44,455 nt of DNA from Ruminococcus sp. (GCA_017517145.1 JAFXAJ010000008.1:1-44455); one strand, 5' to 3'. Counted from the stretch's first letter, positions 1 to 8,061 are shown. A program made the numbers and translations. Notes: generated by a model not told the origin, from the letters alone.

Positions 1-542
1 GGTGTATAAACAACTTCAATTTTTTCTAACTGTCCATCGTTATACTGTGACAAAGCACCTGATGAAACCAGTGTAGTTTTATAATCAGTATCATAGATTG
101 CATCATCCTTAACAAACTCCATGGATGTCGAAACATTCTGTGCCTTTTTCAGCGTTGAGCCGTACACCAGATTAACCGCTGAGAAGAATTTGTTTCTGCC
201 TGTTAATGCAGTTGCTGCGTTGTTTGAATTTGCTCGCCAAGCAGCCTTAACAGAAGTACTCGACAGGTTATAGTTAGAGGTTGTTTCTGTGCAGTGGAAG
301 ATGATTTGTGTCCAAGTGCTATCATCCGCTGAAACACTTGTTATAGCATTATTAGCAATAGAACCATTCTTTCCTACGAAAACGCCACTATCATTTGGAG
401 TAAATTCTTTTCTTTCACCTGAACTGTAATATTCTAAATAACACTTATCATTATTTAATACTAATTGTCCATACAGATTATTTCCTATAACCTCTATCTT
501 AGTTATAGTTGATTTGGTGCTGCTGCGTCGTTTTTGTTCCAT
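1..542 (-). CDS. Adhesin fragment 4: C-terminal continuation in -1 frame, partial
   Basis: The -1 frame relative to fragment 3 is open from about 581 to base 1 and encodes plausible extracellular sequence (KIEVIGNNLYGQLVLNNDKC, later WTQIIFHCTETTSNYNLSS). The first Met in this frame is at 542 (MEQKRRSSTKSTITK), but it has no Shine-Dalgarno and no signal peptide. It is therefore better read as the continuation of the adhesin than as a new gene. It runs off the edge, so the cell-wall sorting signal, if any, is outside the window. Confidence 0.5.
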   Translation of the reverse strand, partial: MEQKRRSSTKSTITKIEVIGNNLYGQLVLNNDKCYLEYYSSGERKEFTPNDSGVFVGKNGSIANNAITSVSADDSTWTQIIFHCTETTSNYNLSSTSVKAAWRANSNNAATALTGRNKFFSAVNLVYGSTLKKAQNVSTSMEFVKDDAIYDTDYKTTLVSSGALSQYNDGQLEKIEVVYT

Positions 543-3500
543 GTTATTGTACTTGTACCAGAAGGTGTAGAAGGAGTTGTTTCAACTGTTGTCTGCGTTT
601 CTGTAGATGTTTCTTCTTTTTCTGTTGTAGAACTACCATTCAAAACATATACTTCTGTGATTTTAATGCCCGACTTATCAGATATTTCAGTTCCGTTTAC
701 ATCTTTAGCGTACCAAATCTGCCCCTGATATTCTTTAACTGTCGAAAGCTTTTCTTTAAGCTTATTAATAATATCATCATCTTCGACAGCATTACCGTCA
801 AGTGAGCAGTTACTGAAACTGTCAGGTATTTTAATCTTAATAGCGCCGCTGCTTGAAGTATCCCAACCAAGATTTACCCAGTAATAGTTACCATCAAGCT
901 TAATAGATGTACCAAGGCCGCCGTTAGCATACGCAACGTTATTCGGAAGCTCTACGTTGATATAAAACTCGTTAGAAGCCTGTGGAAGAACCACATTATA
1001 ATTAGAACCGGCAGGCGTTACTGTACCATTCATCTTATTATTGTCATTAGCCTTTGTTGTAGAAGCTGTTGTTTCTTCGGGTTGTTCAGGTGTTGTAGGG
1101 GTTGTAGGAGTTGTTGTCGTTCCAGAACCTGCGTAGGTAATTTCTACTGTACCTGATGTAGGATTGTTGCTATCACATTTAACATAAACTGTTCCTTGTG
1201 ACGTAAATGATTCATCAAAAGTTAATGTTACATTTCCATTAGCATCAGTCAAAGCTGTAACACCAGGAATTTTAGTTGCACTATCCTTTTCATTTTCATA
1301 TATAAAACTGCTGCCTGACCATCCAACTTTAACATATTTGGTATCATCGTCAAAATAGATTTTAACATAAGGATAATCTCCATTTTCAACGTGTACAACT
1401 ATTTGACTGAGTGTCTTATCTGCGTCCAACTGTATTGGTAAAGCACTATCAGCACTATTTTGGAAATTAAATGCTGTCATTCCGCCTGTTTCACCACCGG
1501 GTTCATCGTCATCTGCACCAATATCATCATTTCCGCCTACTCCAGCAAGTCCATTACCCGAATTATTAATCTCTTTGTTCTCTCCGGCAAGCTTACGGTA
1601 AACCTCAACAACAACACCGCTAATTGAACCGTTGATTGGTTCCTGTCCCTCATACCATTTCTTACTAATATTAAGAGTATTTTTTATATGAGTATTGATA
1701 ATTTCGGTTTCAGCACTGCCGTCCCCTGTCTCTGAGGGCTGAATCAGCTGATTGTTATAGTTAGTGTAATAACCGTTGACTTTTTCCTCAAAAACCTTGT
1801 AGAAGTATGGCTGATTTGGATCGTTATCTTTATACATCGGCAAACCCGTAAATGTATAGCTGCCTGTGAAAGAAACTTCTTTTTCTATTTCAGCATTACT
1901 CCAGTCAGCGTCAGCTGTTGCACGTTTCAGAACAACAGTGATAGGCTTATTCCATACCTGAACAGGATTTTCATAGTCTTCAACATATGAATATTCTGTA
2001 TCGTCATCCAACTTGTATTTGTAATCTTCAATTCCTGACCATGTCTTAGTTACAGTAAGAGCAAATTCGGTATCTTTATTCTTGGTATTGATAATTGTTT
2101 TAGTATCGTCAGATACATAGAAATTGTCATCGGAATATGATGTGCTGTAATCATCAATTACTGTAGTTTCTTCTACATAGTAGTAAAGCTTATAGCCGTC
2201 CTCCTTTGTTGGCAGATTTTCGATTGTCTTTTTCCATTCGCCGTCACTGTTTATGGTATATTCAGCGATTTCTTCTGCCGCTGACGGACGATATTTATAA
2301 CCATTTTCTTCAAATTCTTTAACAACTTCTTCATCAGGAACAATTTCGCCTTCCTCATTAGTTATCGTAGGCGGAACAAATTTGTACCTATAAAGCTTAA
2401 ATTTGATTTCATTGACAGGGAAGTTATCGGACATATCATTTCCGTTTTCATTTTTCCATACCTTTTTAATCGTAATATCTGTAAGCTTTGTATTTGTCAC
2501 TGTTATATCTCTGTTCATAGAGCTTACGCCGTTCTTGGAATAGCTTACCGCATAACCGTCAGGAACATCTTTCTCCTTAACATAGTAGTAAACAAGCTTT
2601 TCCTTATTATTATCAGCGGTGTCTATGTCCTTTATGGGCAGGTTTTCAAACACAGCAGTCCATTTGTTATCCTTATTGAGATCTAATTCTTTTACTTTAG
2701 TAACTTTATTTTCTTCCTTCGATGAAAAATCTCCAGCATTAACATCAAGTCCCATATTAAATGATTTGTAGAGTTCAACTGTAATTTCGTTCTTGCTGTC
2801 AGCATTTTCATCACTCCATACCTTATTTACAGTGACGCTCATTCGCTGAGTATTGGTAATATTAATTTCGGCAGAATTATTTTTACCATTGTCAGAATAG
2901 CTTACTTCATAGCAATAATTTTTATTGTTTATAACAGCTTCAACTTCTTTGACATAGTAATAAATATTTTCGCCCTTATCAAGATTCTCCCAATTAAAAC
3001 TCCACTTATTAGTTATGTCAAGCGTAGCTGAACGAATAGCAACAACATTAGTAAAGTCAGTTTTATTTGGTTCAGAAGACTTATACAGATTTACAACAAC
3101 CTTATCATTAGTATGTTCAGACTCTCCATCACTCCAGATTTTGTTGACTTTGACATTCATTTTCTGAGGTGCATTTGTAATTTTAATAGGTGTATTAGAA
3201 TTGGTATCATTCGCTCCATTTCTATCGTAAGTCGCTGTATAACTGATTCCATTAGCTGTATTACAACCTACTTCCTTGACAAAGTAATACACACCTTCAT
3301 ACTTTGGAACATCTTTAAATGTATACTTCCAACTGTTATTCTGATTAAGAGTTATTTTTTCAAATCCACTAACCTTAGTCCATTCTGATTCCGGAGCATC
3401 TGCACGATTCGCCTGATAAAGTTCAACTTCCACGCTGTCATTACTATGTCCTGTATCGCTCCATGTTTTCTCAACATATATATCAATCTTTGGTATATCA

Positions 3501-4543
3501 GCTTTATTTTTTACATTTGTAATAATGATTGTCTGATTACCCTGATTAGTTCCATTATTGCTGCTATAGCTTATGGTGTAATCATCAAGTGCAGTTTCTT
3601 CAACAGAATAATAATAACCGGAAGGTAAATTTTCCCATGTATGCGTCCAGTTATTACTTGAACTGAGAGTTATATTTCCATGCTCTTTCTTATCTGACAA
3701 GTCAGACTTTGCAGACTGATAAAGCTTTACATGTACTGAAGTATTCGGTTCGCCTACCCATTCTTTCTTCACTGTAAGTGACAAATCCTGTCTTGTATTT
3801 GTAATCTGAATATTTCCGCCATTATTGCCGTTATTGTCGTATGTAGCAGTGTAAATCGCACCATTTTCAACGGAATATTCTATTTCTTTTACAAAATATT
3901 TCTGCTCGCTACTTAGCTTAATAAGACCTGACCATGTATGACTGTCTCCTCCTTTAATAGTCACAGGATTACCTATCGGAGTTGAAGTATCAAAATTTGT
4001 ACCTTTATAAAGCTGAACCGTAACCGTATCTTCGCTGTGATTAGTTTGTATGCTACCATCATCCCATATTTTGCTAACACTGACACTGATTGTTTCAACA
4101 GGCTCCTCAAATAAAGGCCAATCTGTAAATGTATCCTCTTCACCTTCCTGCATAATATCAAGTCGATGTGTTTCACCTGTAGCTACAAAATTCTTACATA
4201 TAAAAGTACCGTTTGTATTACCTGCACCATTTACATCTGCAGCAGGCGCAAGAATAGCACCGTTTCTACGTTCACCAAGAACAAGCTTTCCGTCAAAAGG
4301 AACGTAATTACCGGATCCATCATTTTTTACAAAATTGTATATAACTCGGCATCCGCCCTCAGAAAGTGGGCTTTCACCTGTTCCGAATGTATCACCACTA
4401 CTGTTTGGTTCTTCAACCAGCCATGACTTATTGAAATATGCATTATCATGACCTGTAAGATCAATTGTAACAAAAAGAAACTGATCTTCAGAAAGACCTG
4501 TGACACGGATCTCTTTCATAGAATTTCCGCCCCACATATTCAT
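503..4543 (-). CDS. Adhesin fragment 3: rest of choice-of-anchor A domain and Cna-B repeats
   Basis: This 1346-residue frame is the body of the adhesin. It is actually open back to about 4726, and the ATG at 4543 is just the first Met. Residues 1-130 finish the choice-of-anchor A domain (GAILAPAADVNGAGNTNG, ATGETHR). From about residue 152 there are seven full Cna-B domains, each starting like V-x-V-x-K-x-W-x-D and carrying a YY(Y/F)V(K/E)E E-box and a closing ITNT strand. An eighth copy, from about residue 945, breaks off after GVVVEVYRK into a Gly/Asp-rich linker. Two beta-rich modules follow, joined by a TTTTPTTPTTPEQPEE linker and ending in a second Thr-rich linker. Cna-B domains usually carry Lys-Asn isopeptide bonds that stiffen surface stalks. 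The stop at 503 is probably a frameshift product. Confidence 0.7.
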   Translation of the reverse strand: MNMWGGNSMKEIRVTGLSEDQFLFVTIDLTGHDNAYFNKSWLVEEPNSSGDTFGTGESPLSEGGCRVIYNFVKNDGSGNYVPFDGKLVLGERRNGAILAPAADVNGAGNTNGTFICKNFVATGETHRLDIMQEGEEDTFTDWPLFEEPVETISVSVSKIWDDGSIQTNHSEDTVTVQLYKGTNFDTSTPIGNPVTIKGGDSHTWSGLIKLSSEQKYFVKEIEYSVENGAIYTATYDNNGNNGGNIQITNTRQDLSLTVKKEWVGEPNTSVHVKLYQSAKSDLSDKKEHGNITLSSSNNWTHTWENLPSGYYYSVEETALDDYTISYSSNNGTNQGNQTIIITNVKNKADIPKIDIYVEKTWSDTGHSNDSVEVELYQANRADAPESEWTKVSGFEKITLNQNNSWKYTFKDVPKYEGVYYFVKEVGCNTANGISYTATYDRNGANDTNSNTPIKITNAPQKMNVKVNKIWSDGESEHTNDKVVVNLYKSSEPNKTDFTNVVAIRSATLDITNKWSFNWENLDKGENIYYYVKEVEAVINNKNYCYEVSYSDNGKNNSAEINITNTQRMSVTVNKVWSDENADSKNEITVELYKSFNMGLDVNAGDFSSKEENKVTKVKELDLNKDNKWTAVFENLPIKDIDTADNNKEKLVYYYVKEKDVPDGYAVSYSKNGVSSMNRDITVTNTKLTDITIKKVWKNENGNDMSDNFPVNEIKFKLYRYKFVPPTITNEEGEIVPDEEVVKEFEENGYKYRPSAAEEIAEYTINSDGEWKKTIENLPTKEDGYKLYYYVEETTVIDDYSTSYSDDNFYVSDDTKTIINTKNKDTEFALTVTKTWSGIEDYKYKLDDDTEYSYVEDYENPVQVWNKPITVVLKRATADADWSNAEIEKEVSFTGSYTFTGLPMYKDNDPNQPYFYKVFEEKVNGYYTNYNNQLIQPSETGDGSAETEIINTHIKNTLNISKKWYEGQEPINGSISGVVVEVYRKLAGENKEINNSGNGLAGVGGNDDIGADDDEPGGETGGMTAFNFQNSADSALPIQLDADKTLSQIVVHVENGDYPYVKIYFDDDTKYVKVGWSGSSFIYENEKDSATKIPGVTALTDANGNVTLTFDESFTSQGTVYVKCDSNNPTSGTVEITYAGSGTTTTPTTPTTPEQPEETTASTTKANDNNKMNGTVTPAGSNYNVVLPQASNEFYINVELPNNVAYANGGLGTSIKLDGNYYWVNLGWDTSSSGAIKIKIPDSFSNCSLDGNAVEDDDIINKLKEKLSTVKEYQGQIWYAKDVNGTEISDKSGIKITEVYVLNGSSTTEKEETSTETQTTVETTPSTPSGTSTITWNKNDAAAPNQL

Positions 4544-4653
4544 ATCATCAGTAGCATTAATATACTGATAAACATATTTATCAGTAACATTATTACAATC
4601 AATTGTCAGAGGCTTGTTTGGATCATCTTTACCTGATATGCCAACATTTGCTT

Positions 4654-5526
4654 TTACCTCACGATGTGCAATATTTTCAGAAAGGGTTTCAAAATTTTCA
4701 AGTTCCTTGAGAATATTAATGTACGGTTATTAGGTTTGTCAATTATAATTCGTGGGAAGTATTTCCACATACTGCCGCCGAATTTATCAAATGGAATAGT
4801 ATAACTTGCACCTGTCTGCTTATTTCTGATAATATAATGATTAAACCACTGATAATATGTAAAATCACTGCCAAGAACCAACTGTGTTTGGAAAGCATTA
4901 TCAAGTCCTACATATTCACCGATATTTCTGATATAATTTGTTGAATCCATACCATTAAGCTTATTGTTATATACACCAAATGAACCACAATTAAGCAGAT
5001 TATTTGTCGCAATGTTACCATGAACGTGTGACTGTAACGAAACAGTATCCGCAAATACATGGAAATGCGTTGCAACACCAAGAATAGAACCAGGATCAGC
5101 TTTAAACCACGAATCAGCATCTAATTCTATATTTGCTGGCTCTCTTTTCATTGTATTGAAAACCTCAAAAGCCGCAAAAAGCTTATTTCTTTCAATAATT
5201 TCATCAATATCAGGCTCAGGCATTACTTCAATTTCGTCCTCAGGTATAATTTCAATTTCACCCTCAGGAATAACTTCTGTTATCTCCTCAGTTTCTTCTA
5301 TAATATCCCCTATCATCTCGGTTTCTTCTGAAATTTCCTCAGAGTTATCCTCAGAAATCTCATCTATGATTTCATCTGAAGGTGTAGTTTCTGTAATGTC
5401 ATTTTCCGCAGTAACTTCAGTACTTGCCTCAGTTGTTTCTACAATTTCAACAGATTCAGCTTCTGTAGGCGCAGAATAACACTCATTATCATGTGTATGT
5501 TTAGTAAGTGTGCATATAAGCGACAC
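4654..5526 (-). CDS. Adhesin fragment 2: acidic linker and first half of choice-of-anchor A domain
   Basis: The 290-residue frame begins at a GTG with no convincing ribosome binding site and is in frame with fragment 1 across the TAG, so the apparent start is only where the open frame allows one. It has a Cys/His motif (HTHDNEC), then about 100 residues rich in Glu, Thr and Ile (repeats like EGEIEIIPEDEIEVMPE). From about residue 140 it resembles a choice-of-anchor A adhesin domain (LGVATHFHVFADTVSLQSHV, then GNIATNNL). The last 25 residues (from about TLIFSRNLK) are out-of-frame sequence after the lesion near 4720. In the neighbouring frame the same bases read INILKELENFETLSENIAHR and join fragment 3. 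Upstream and downstream pieces belong to the same protein. Confidence 0.6.
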   Translation of the reverse strand: MSLICTLTKHTHDNECYSAPTEAESVEIVETTEASTEVTAENDITETTPSDEIIDEISEDNSEEISEETEMIGDIIEETEEITEVIPEGEIEIIPEDEIEVMPEPDIDEIIERNKLFAAFEVFNTMKREPANIELDADSWFKADPGSILGVATHFHVFADTVSLQSHVHGNIATNNLLNCGSFGVYNNKLNGMDSTNYIRNIGEYVGLDNAFQTQLVLGSDFTYYQWFNHYIIRNKQTGASYTIPFDKFGGSMWKYFPRIIIDKPNNRTLIFSRNLKILKPFLKILHIVR

Positions 5527-5568
5527 ACATTCATCCGTATGCTCATGTTCCTCTGAACATTCCAGAAG

Positions 5569-5763
5569 CTAGCAATCCTGCGAATGTGTATGCTCATAAG
5601 CGCTGCATACCAACTGCCCTGATTTACTTTCCGCATTCTCCATTAAAGAAAAAGGCACAATAAAAGATACAAGTATAGACAGCGCAGTCAGCACAGACAC
5701 ATATCGTCTCTGCTTGTCATGATTTAAAATGTAGTTCTGAAGTATGTTCTGCATTTCTTTCAT
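5569..5763 (-). CDS. Adhesin fragment 1: signal peptide and first Cys/His motif
   Basis: This is the N-terminal piece of the broken adhesin, 64 residues from the ATG preceded by GGGGAGTGAAAATT. A charged start (KEMQN...DKQRRY) is followed by a hydrophobic stretch (VLTALSILVSFIVPFSL), as in a long Gram-positive signal peptide. It ends in CSAYEHTHSQDC at TAG. Translation past the TAG in the same frame gives LLECSEEHEHTDEC, a second copy of the C-x4-H-x-H-x3-C type motif, so the TAG interrupts a real coding frame. Confidence 0.6.
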   Translation of the reverse strand: MKEMQNILQNYILNHDKQRRYVSVLTALSILVSFIVPFSLMENAESKSGQLVCSAYEHTHSQDC

Positions 5764-5906
5764 AATTTTCACTCCCCATAAAATATGCTTATACATTTAG
5801 TCTATTTTATCTTTAAATAATTATAACATATCTTTCTCTAATTTTAGTGAATGAATTATGAATTTTGCACATCAAATTGACAATTCCCCAATATTAACAA
5901 ACATTT

Positions 5907-5935
5907 ATAATATACTTTGTGACATTTGACGTCAA
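5907..5935 (-). promoter_or_regulatory. Likely promoter of the adhesin gene, with 10-base palindrome
   Basis: On the minus strand a -35 TTGACG and a -10 TATTAT are separated by 17 bases, giving a leader of about 140 bases before the ATG at 5763. The -35 lies inside the perfect palindrome TTGACGTCAA (5926-5935), which could be an operator. It could also supply a -35 on the plus strand, where no good -10 is seen. Confidence 0.45.
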
Positions 5936-6020
5936 TTATCTTAAATCCAAATATAAACTCAGTTCCATAAATTATACTAAAAGTATATGACATAAAAAGA
6001 AATACTGTTTGGACTAAACC

Positions 6021-6047
6021 GCCCCTCACAGTATAACTGCAAGGGGC
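6021..6047. repeat. Strong hairpin between divergent genes
   Basis: GCCCCT and AGGGGC flank an inner CAGT-ATA-ACTG stem, so the whole element folds into one two-part hairpin, followed by ATTTTC on the plus strand. It lies between the divergent adhesin and Fur-family genes, where neither needs a terminator. It could end an unseen short transcript or act in regulation. The rest of 5797-6120 is AT-rich with no gene that I can support. Confidence 0.4.
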
Positions 6048-6060
6048 ATTTTCACAGCAC

Positions 6061-6089
6061 TTGACAAAAATCGCTATAAATGTTAAAAT
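6061..6089 (+). promoter_or_regulatory. Promoter of the Fur-family gene
   Basis: A perfect -35 TTGACA at 6061-6066 and -10 TAAAAT at 6084-6089 are 17 bases apart, about 30 bases before the start codon. The AT-rich stretch just downstream (ATGATATAGTATAAT) is a possible autoregulatory Fur-type box, but the dyad is imperfect. Confidence 0.6.
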
Positions 6090-6120
6090 AATGATATAGT
6101 ATAATATTTCGGGTGATTTT

Positions 6121-6543
6121 ATGAAAAAAGATTCAGGTTATAATACTGCACAAAAAGAAAAACTCCTTGATTTCCTTATAAATAACAAGGACAAGCACAC
6201 CAGTGCGCAGGAAATCGACAACTATCTCCGTTCTGTCGGTTCTCCTGTTGGTATGGCTACCATTTACCGCCAGCTTGACCGACTTGTTGAAGCAGGAACT
6301 GTCCGTAAATTCGTCATTGACGGCAAAACGAGCGCCTGCTATCAGTATATCGAAAATGAAAAGGAATGTCAGGAGCATTTCCATCTTAAATGCCGAAACT
6401 GCGGCAAACTGATACATTTAAGCTGCAACAGACTTATGGACATAAACAACCATATAGCGCAGCATCACGGCTTTATTATTGACCCCTCACAGACCGTTTT
6501 TTACGGCAGCTGTGCAGATTGTGCAGGCTTATCTGACGAATAA
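6121..6543 (+). CDS. Fur-family metal-responsive transcription regulator (Fur/Zur type)
   Basis: This 140-residue protein is the usual length for the Fur/Zur/PerR family, dimeric winged-helix repressors that bind DNA when loaded with metal. The N-terminal half holds the helix-turn-helix (TSAQEIDNYLR...MATIYRQLDRLVEAGTVRK, with the family-typical TIYRQL recognition helix). The C-terminal half has the HFHLKC segment and the two CxxC pairs (CRNC and CADC) of the structural zinc site. The start has the SD GGGTGA. It is monocistronic and divergent from the adhesin. The sequence leans toward Fur or Zur over PerR, but the metal cannot be settled by eye. Its last 43 bases are overlapped on the other strand by a possible small gene. 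Confidence 0.88.
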   Translation: MKKDSGYNTAQKEKLLDFLINNKDKHTSAQEIDNYLRSVGSPVGMATIYRQLDRLVEAGTVRKFVIDGKTSACYQYIENEKECQEHFHLKCRNCGKLIHLSCNRLMDINNHIAQHHGFIIDPSQTVFYGSCADCAGLSDE

Positions 6544-6626
6544 ATTCTGACTTCATCAGTTTCATCGCCGCTGTCTTTTAAATTAGTTGGTCTGGGAATA
6601 TATATTTTCATATCTTCATCTGCCAT
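6501..6626 (-). CDS. Possible 41-residue small protein, antisense to the Fur-family gene end
   Basis: I do not recognise this protein. A minus-strand ATG at 6626 is preceded by GAGGTGAG at a good distance (GGAAA between), one of the strongest Shine-Dalgarno sequences in the window. The frame runs 41 codons to a TAA at 6501-6503. The product starts MADEDMKIYIPRPTNLK, is hydrophilic and acidic in the middle (DSGDETDE), and has no membrane segment or Cys. It overlaps the last 43 bases of the convergent Fur-family gene. No clear promoter is visible upstream, so it could be a real small gene or a chance frame. Confidence 0.45.
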   Translation of the reverse strand: MADEDMKIYIPRPTNLKDSGDETDEVRIYSSDKPAQSAQLP

Positions 6627-6689
6627 TTTCCTCACCTCGTTGGTATTATTCCCTGTCGATTCTTAAATATACATCAGGAAGTGAAAACA

Positions 6690-7124
6690 ATGTCATCAGA
6701 CAAGAAAAATATTGAGCCATCAGAACTTCTGTCTCTTTACTGGAATTTTTTCCAGCTTCATTCTGAACAGCGAATGAAAATAGTTGAACTTTTCATCACT
6801 GTTGAAACTATACTATTCGGTGTATTTGCGGTTCAGTTCGGCAAAAATTTATTCCTTTCGATTATCATTTCAGTAGCTGTAGCTTTAATTGCACTTATAT
6901 GCATTCGTCTCGATATAAGAGCAACGAATCTTCTCCATGATTGCCGTATAGCCATAAGAAAAGCGGAGAACAAATATATGGCTGAATATCCGCAGGAAAT
7001 ACGACTTTTCAACAACATTAAGAAAAATGAAAAAACATTACAGTTTTCAAAATCAATTCGTGCCTGTTATATAACAGTCTGCATTATTGGGGTTGCAATG
7101 ATTTTCATTTCTATATTTGCATAA
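6690..7124 (+). CDS. Small membrane protein of unknown function
   Basis: The protein has 144 residues from the ATG at 6690, which has AGGAAG eight bases upstream; a GTG at 6681 overlaps that site and is less likely. The N-terminal part is soluble and helical (SELLSLYWNFFQLHSEQRMK). Two hydrophobic segments follow around residues 33-48 and 50-65 (ETILFGVFAVQF, LSIIISVAVALIALICI), then a charged cytosolic stretch and a C-terminal membrane helix (ACYITVCIIGVAMIFISIFA). The layout of paired helices with a short charged domain recalls small effector-like or accessory membrane proteins, but no motif allows a function. It ends at a bidirectional terminator and appears to stand alone. Confidence 0.7.
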   Translation: MSSDKKNIEPSELLSLYWNFFQLHSEQRMKIVELFITVETILFGVFAVQFGKNLFLSIIISVAVALIALICIRLDIRATNLLHDCRIAIRKAENKYMAEYPQEIRLFNNIKKNEKTLQFSKSIRACYITVCIIGVAMIFISIFA

Positions 7125-7125
7125 G

Positions 7126-7150
7126 AAAACCTGCCGAATTGGCAGGTTTT
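7126..7150. terminator. Bidirectional terminator
   Basis: AAAACCTGCC and GGCAGGTTTT pair around a GAATT loop, giving a ten-base stem with T tracts on both strands. It serves the plus-strand membrane protein gene and the convergent LRR-dockerin gene. Confidence 0.85.
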
Positions 7151-7155
7151 CATTT

Positions 7156-8061
7156 TTATTCATTAAAAGTTTCATCTATAAATTTCTCAAATGTTGAATT
7201 TCCGCCTGTCAGTGCATGACTATAGTAATTCAGAATATATGAAGCGTCAACGGAATTCACCGTACTATCGCCATTTGCATCTGCCGCAGCCGTCTGCGAT
7301 ATACTCAGATTTGAAGCAGAACCTGTCAGACTCATTGCATAAGCTTCAAGAGTTCTTGAAGCGTCAGAAGCATCAACAACGCCGTCACTATCAGTATCAC
7401 CCAATAAATATTCATAGCCATTGTCTATATAAACAAATTTAACATTATATTTTTTTGCATGGTTATAAGCAAACGAATCCTTATAGCCTTTTACGACTGT
7501 TTTAGTATCACTGTCGAATATAGGTGTAAAAAGACTAATTTCTGTATTCTTAGGTATAGTCACACTTTCAAGACTTCTGCATCCGAAAAATGCGCTCATA
7601 CCAATTTTCTCAACACTGTCAGGTATTTCAATCGACTCAAGCTTTCCGCATCCGGAAAAAGCATTATCCCCGATTATAGTCACACTGTCAGGGAGGACAA
7701 TTGATTTTATATTAGTGAAATAGAAACAGAAATTGCCGATTTTCTTCACAGAATCAGGAATAACCACCGATGTAATTCCGCTGAGTTCAAATGAGCCTAA
7801 CTCAGTTACGGGCAAACCGTTTACCTCGGAGGGAATGACAATATCTCCTTTAACGTCATATCTGCCCTCAACTACTACATGGTCGCTGTACTGCCTGTAA
7901 TTTAAATTCTCATAAGTACCTGAAACGTAATCGGGAACAATTACAGCTTCCGTGGAATCCTCTTTCGGCGGAAGTCCTGTGTCACCCTCTGCCGCAGCAC
8001 ACATCGGCATAGCTGCTGCTGATAAAATCAATGCCGATAAAACTGAAATAAATTTTTTCAT
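7156..8061 (-). CDS. Secreted leucine-rich repeat (BspA-like) protein with type I dockerin
   Basis: The 301-residue protein begins with a clear signal peptide (MKKFISVLSALILSAAAMPM, cleavage after AAA). Residues about 70-200 are BspA-type LRR_5 repeats (VIPDSVKKIGNFCF, VLPDSVTIIGDNAFSGC, EIPDSVEKIGMSAFFGC), a fold used for protein or host-surface binding. Residues about 218-290 form a dockerin with two calcium-loop repeats (DTDSDGVVDASDA and DANGDSTVNSVDA). Dockerins plug into cohesins on scaffold or surface proteins, so this LRR module is probably displayed by a cohesin elsewhere in the genome. The start is supported by AAAGGAGG eight bases upstream. It has its own consensus promoter and terminator and is not part of the pilus operon. 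Confidence 0.88.
   Translation of the reverse strand: MKKFISVLSALILSAAAMPMCAAAEGDTGLPPKEDSTEAVIVPDYVSGTYENLNYRQYSDHVVVEGRYDVKGDIVIPSEVNGLPVTELGSFELSGITSVVIPDSVKKIGNFCFYFTNIKSIVLPDSVTIIGDNAFSGCGKLESIEIPDSVEKIGMSAFFGCRSLESVTIPKNTEISLFTPIFDSDTKTVVKGYKDSFAYNHAKKYNVKFVYIDNGYEYLLGDTDSDGVVDASDASRTLEAYAMSLTGSASNLSISQTAAADANGDSTVNSVDASYILNYYSHALTGGNSTFEKFIDETFNE

Larger units (their letters stand above)
1..5763 (-). pseudogene. Giant Cna-B adhesin gene, interrupted, runs off left edge
   Basis: Read as one gene, this encodes a secreted cell-surface adhesin: signal peptide, Cys/His motifs, acidic linker, choice-of-anchor A domain, at least seven Cna-B repeats, and a C-terminal part cut by the window edge. 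Three lesions break it. An in-frame TAG lies at 5569-5571. A frameshift near 4715-4726 is best explained by one missing base, because the choice-of-anchor domain continues in the other frame. Another frameshift lies between 503 and 581, after which the -1 frame stays open to base 1. The start at 5763 has the SD GGGGAG a few bases upstream; an earlier in-frame ATG at 5796 lacks one. No other gene in the window is broken this way. True decay is likely, but sequence error cannot be excluded. The wall anchor is not visible. Confidence 0.75.

Noticed and set aside
503..4543. Cna-B repeats considered as CRISPR-like or DNA repeats
   Set aside because: The repeats are protein-level, about 300 bases long and diverged; there are no short identical repeats with spacers.
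5156..5479. Plus-strand frame rich in Ser and Ile
   Set aside because: It is the complement of the Glu-rich linker of the adhesin and has no ribosome binding site.
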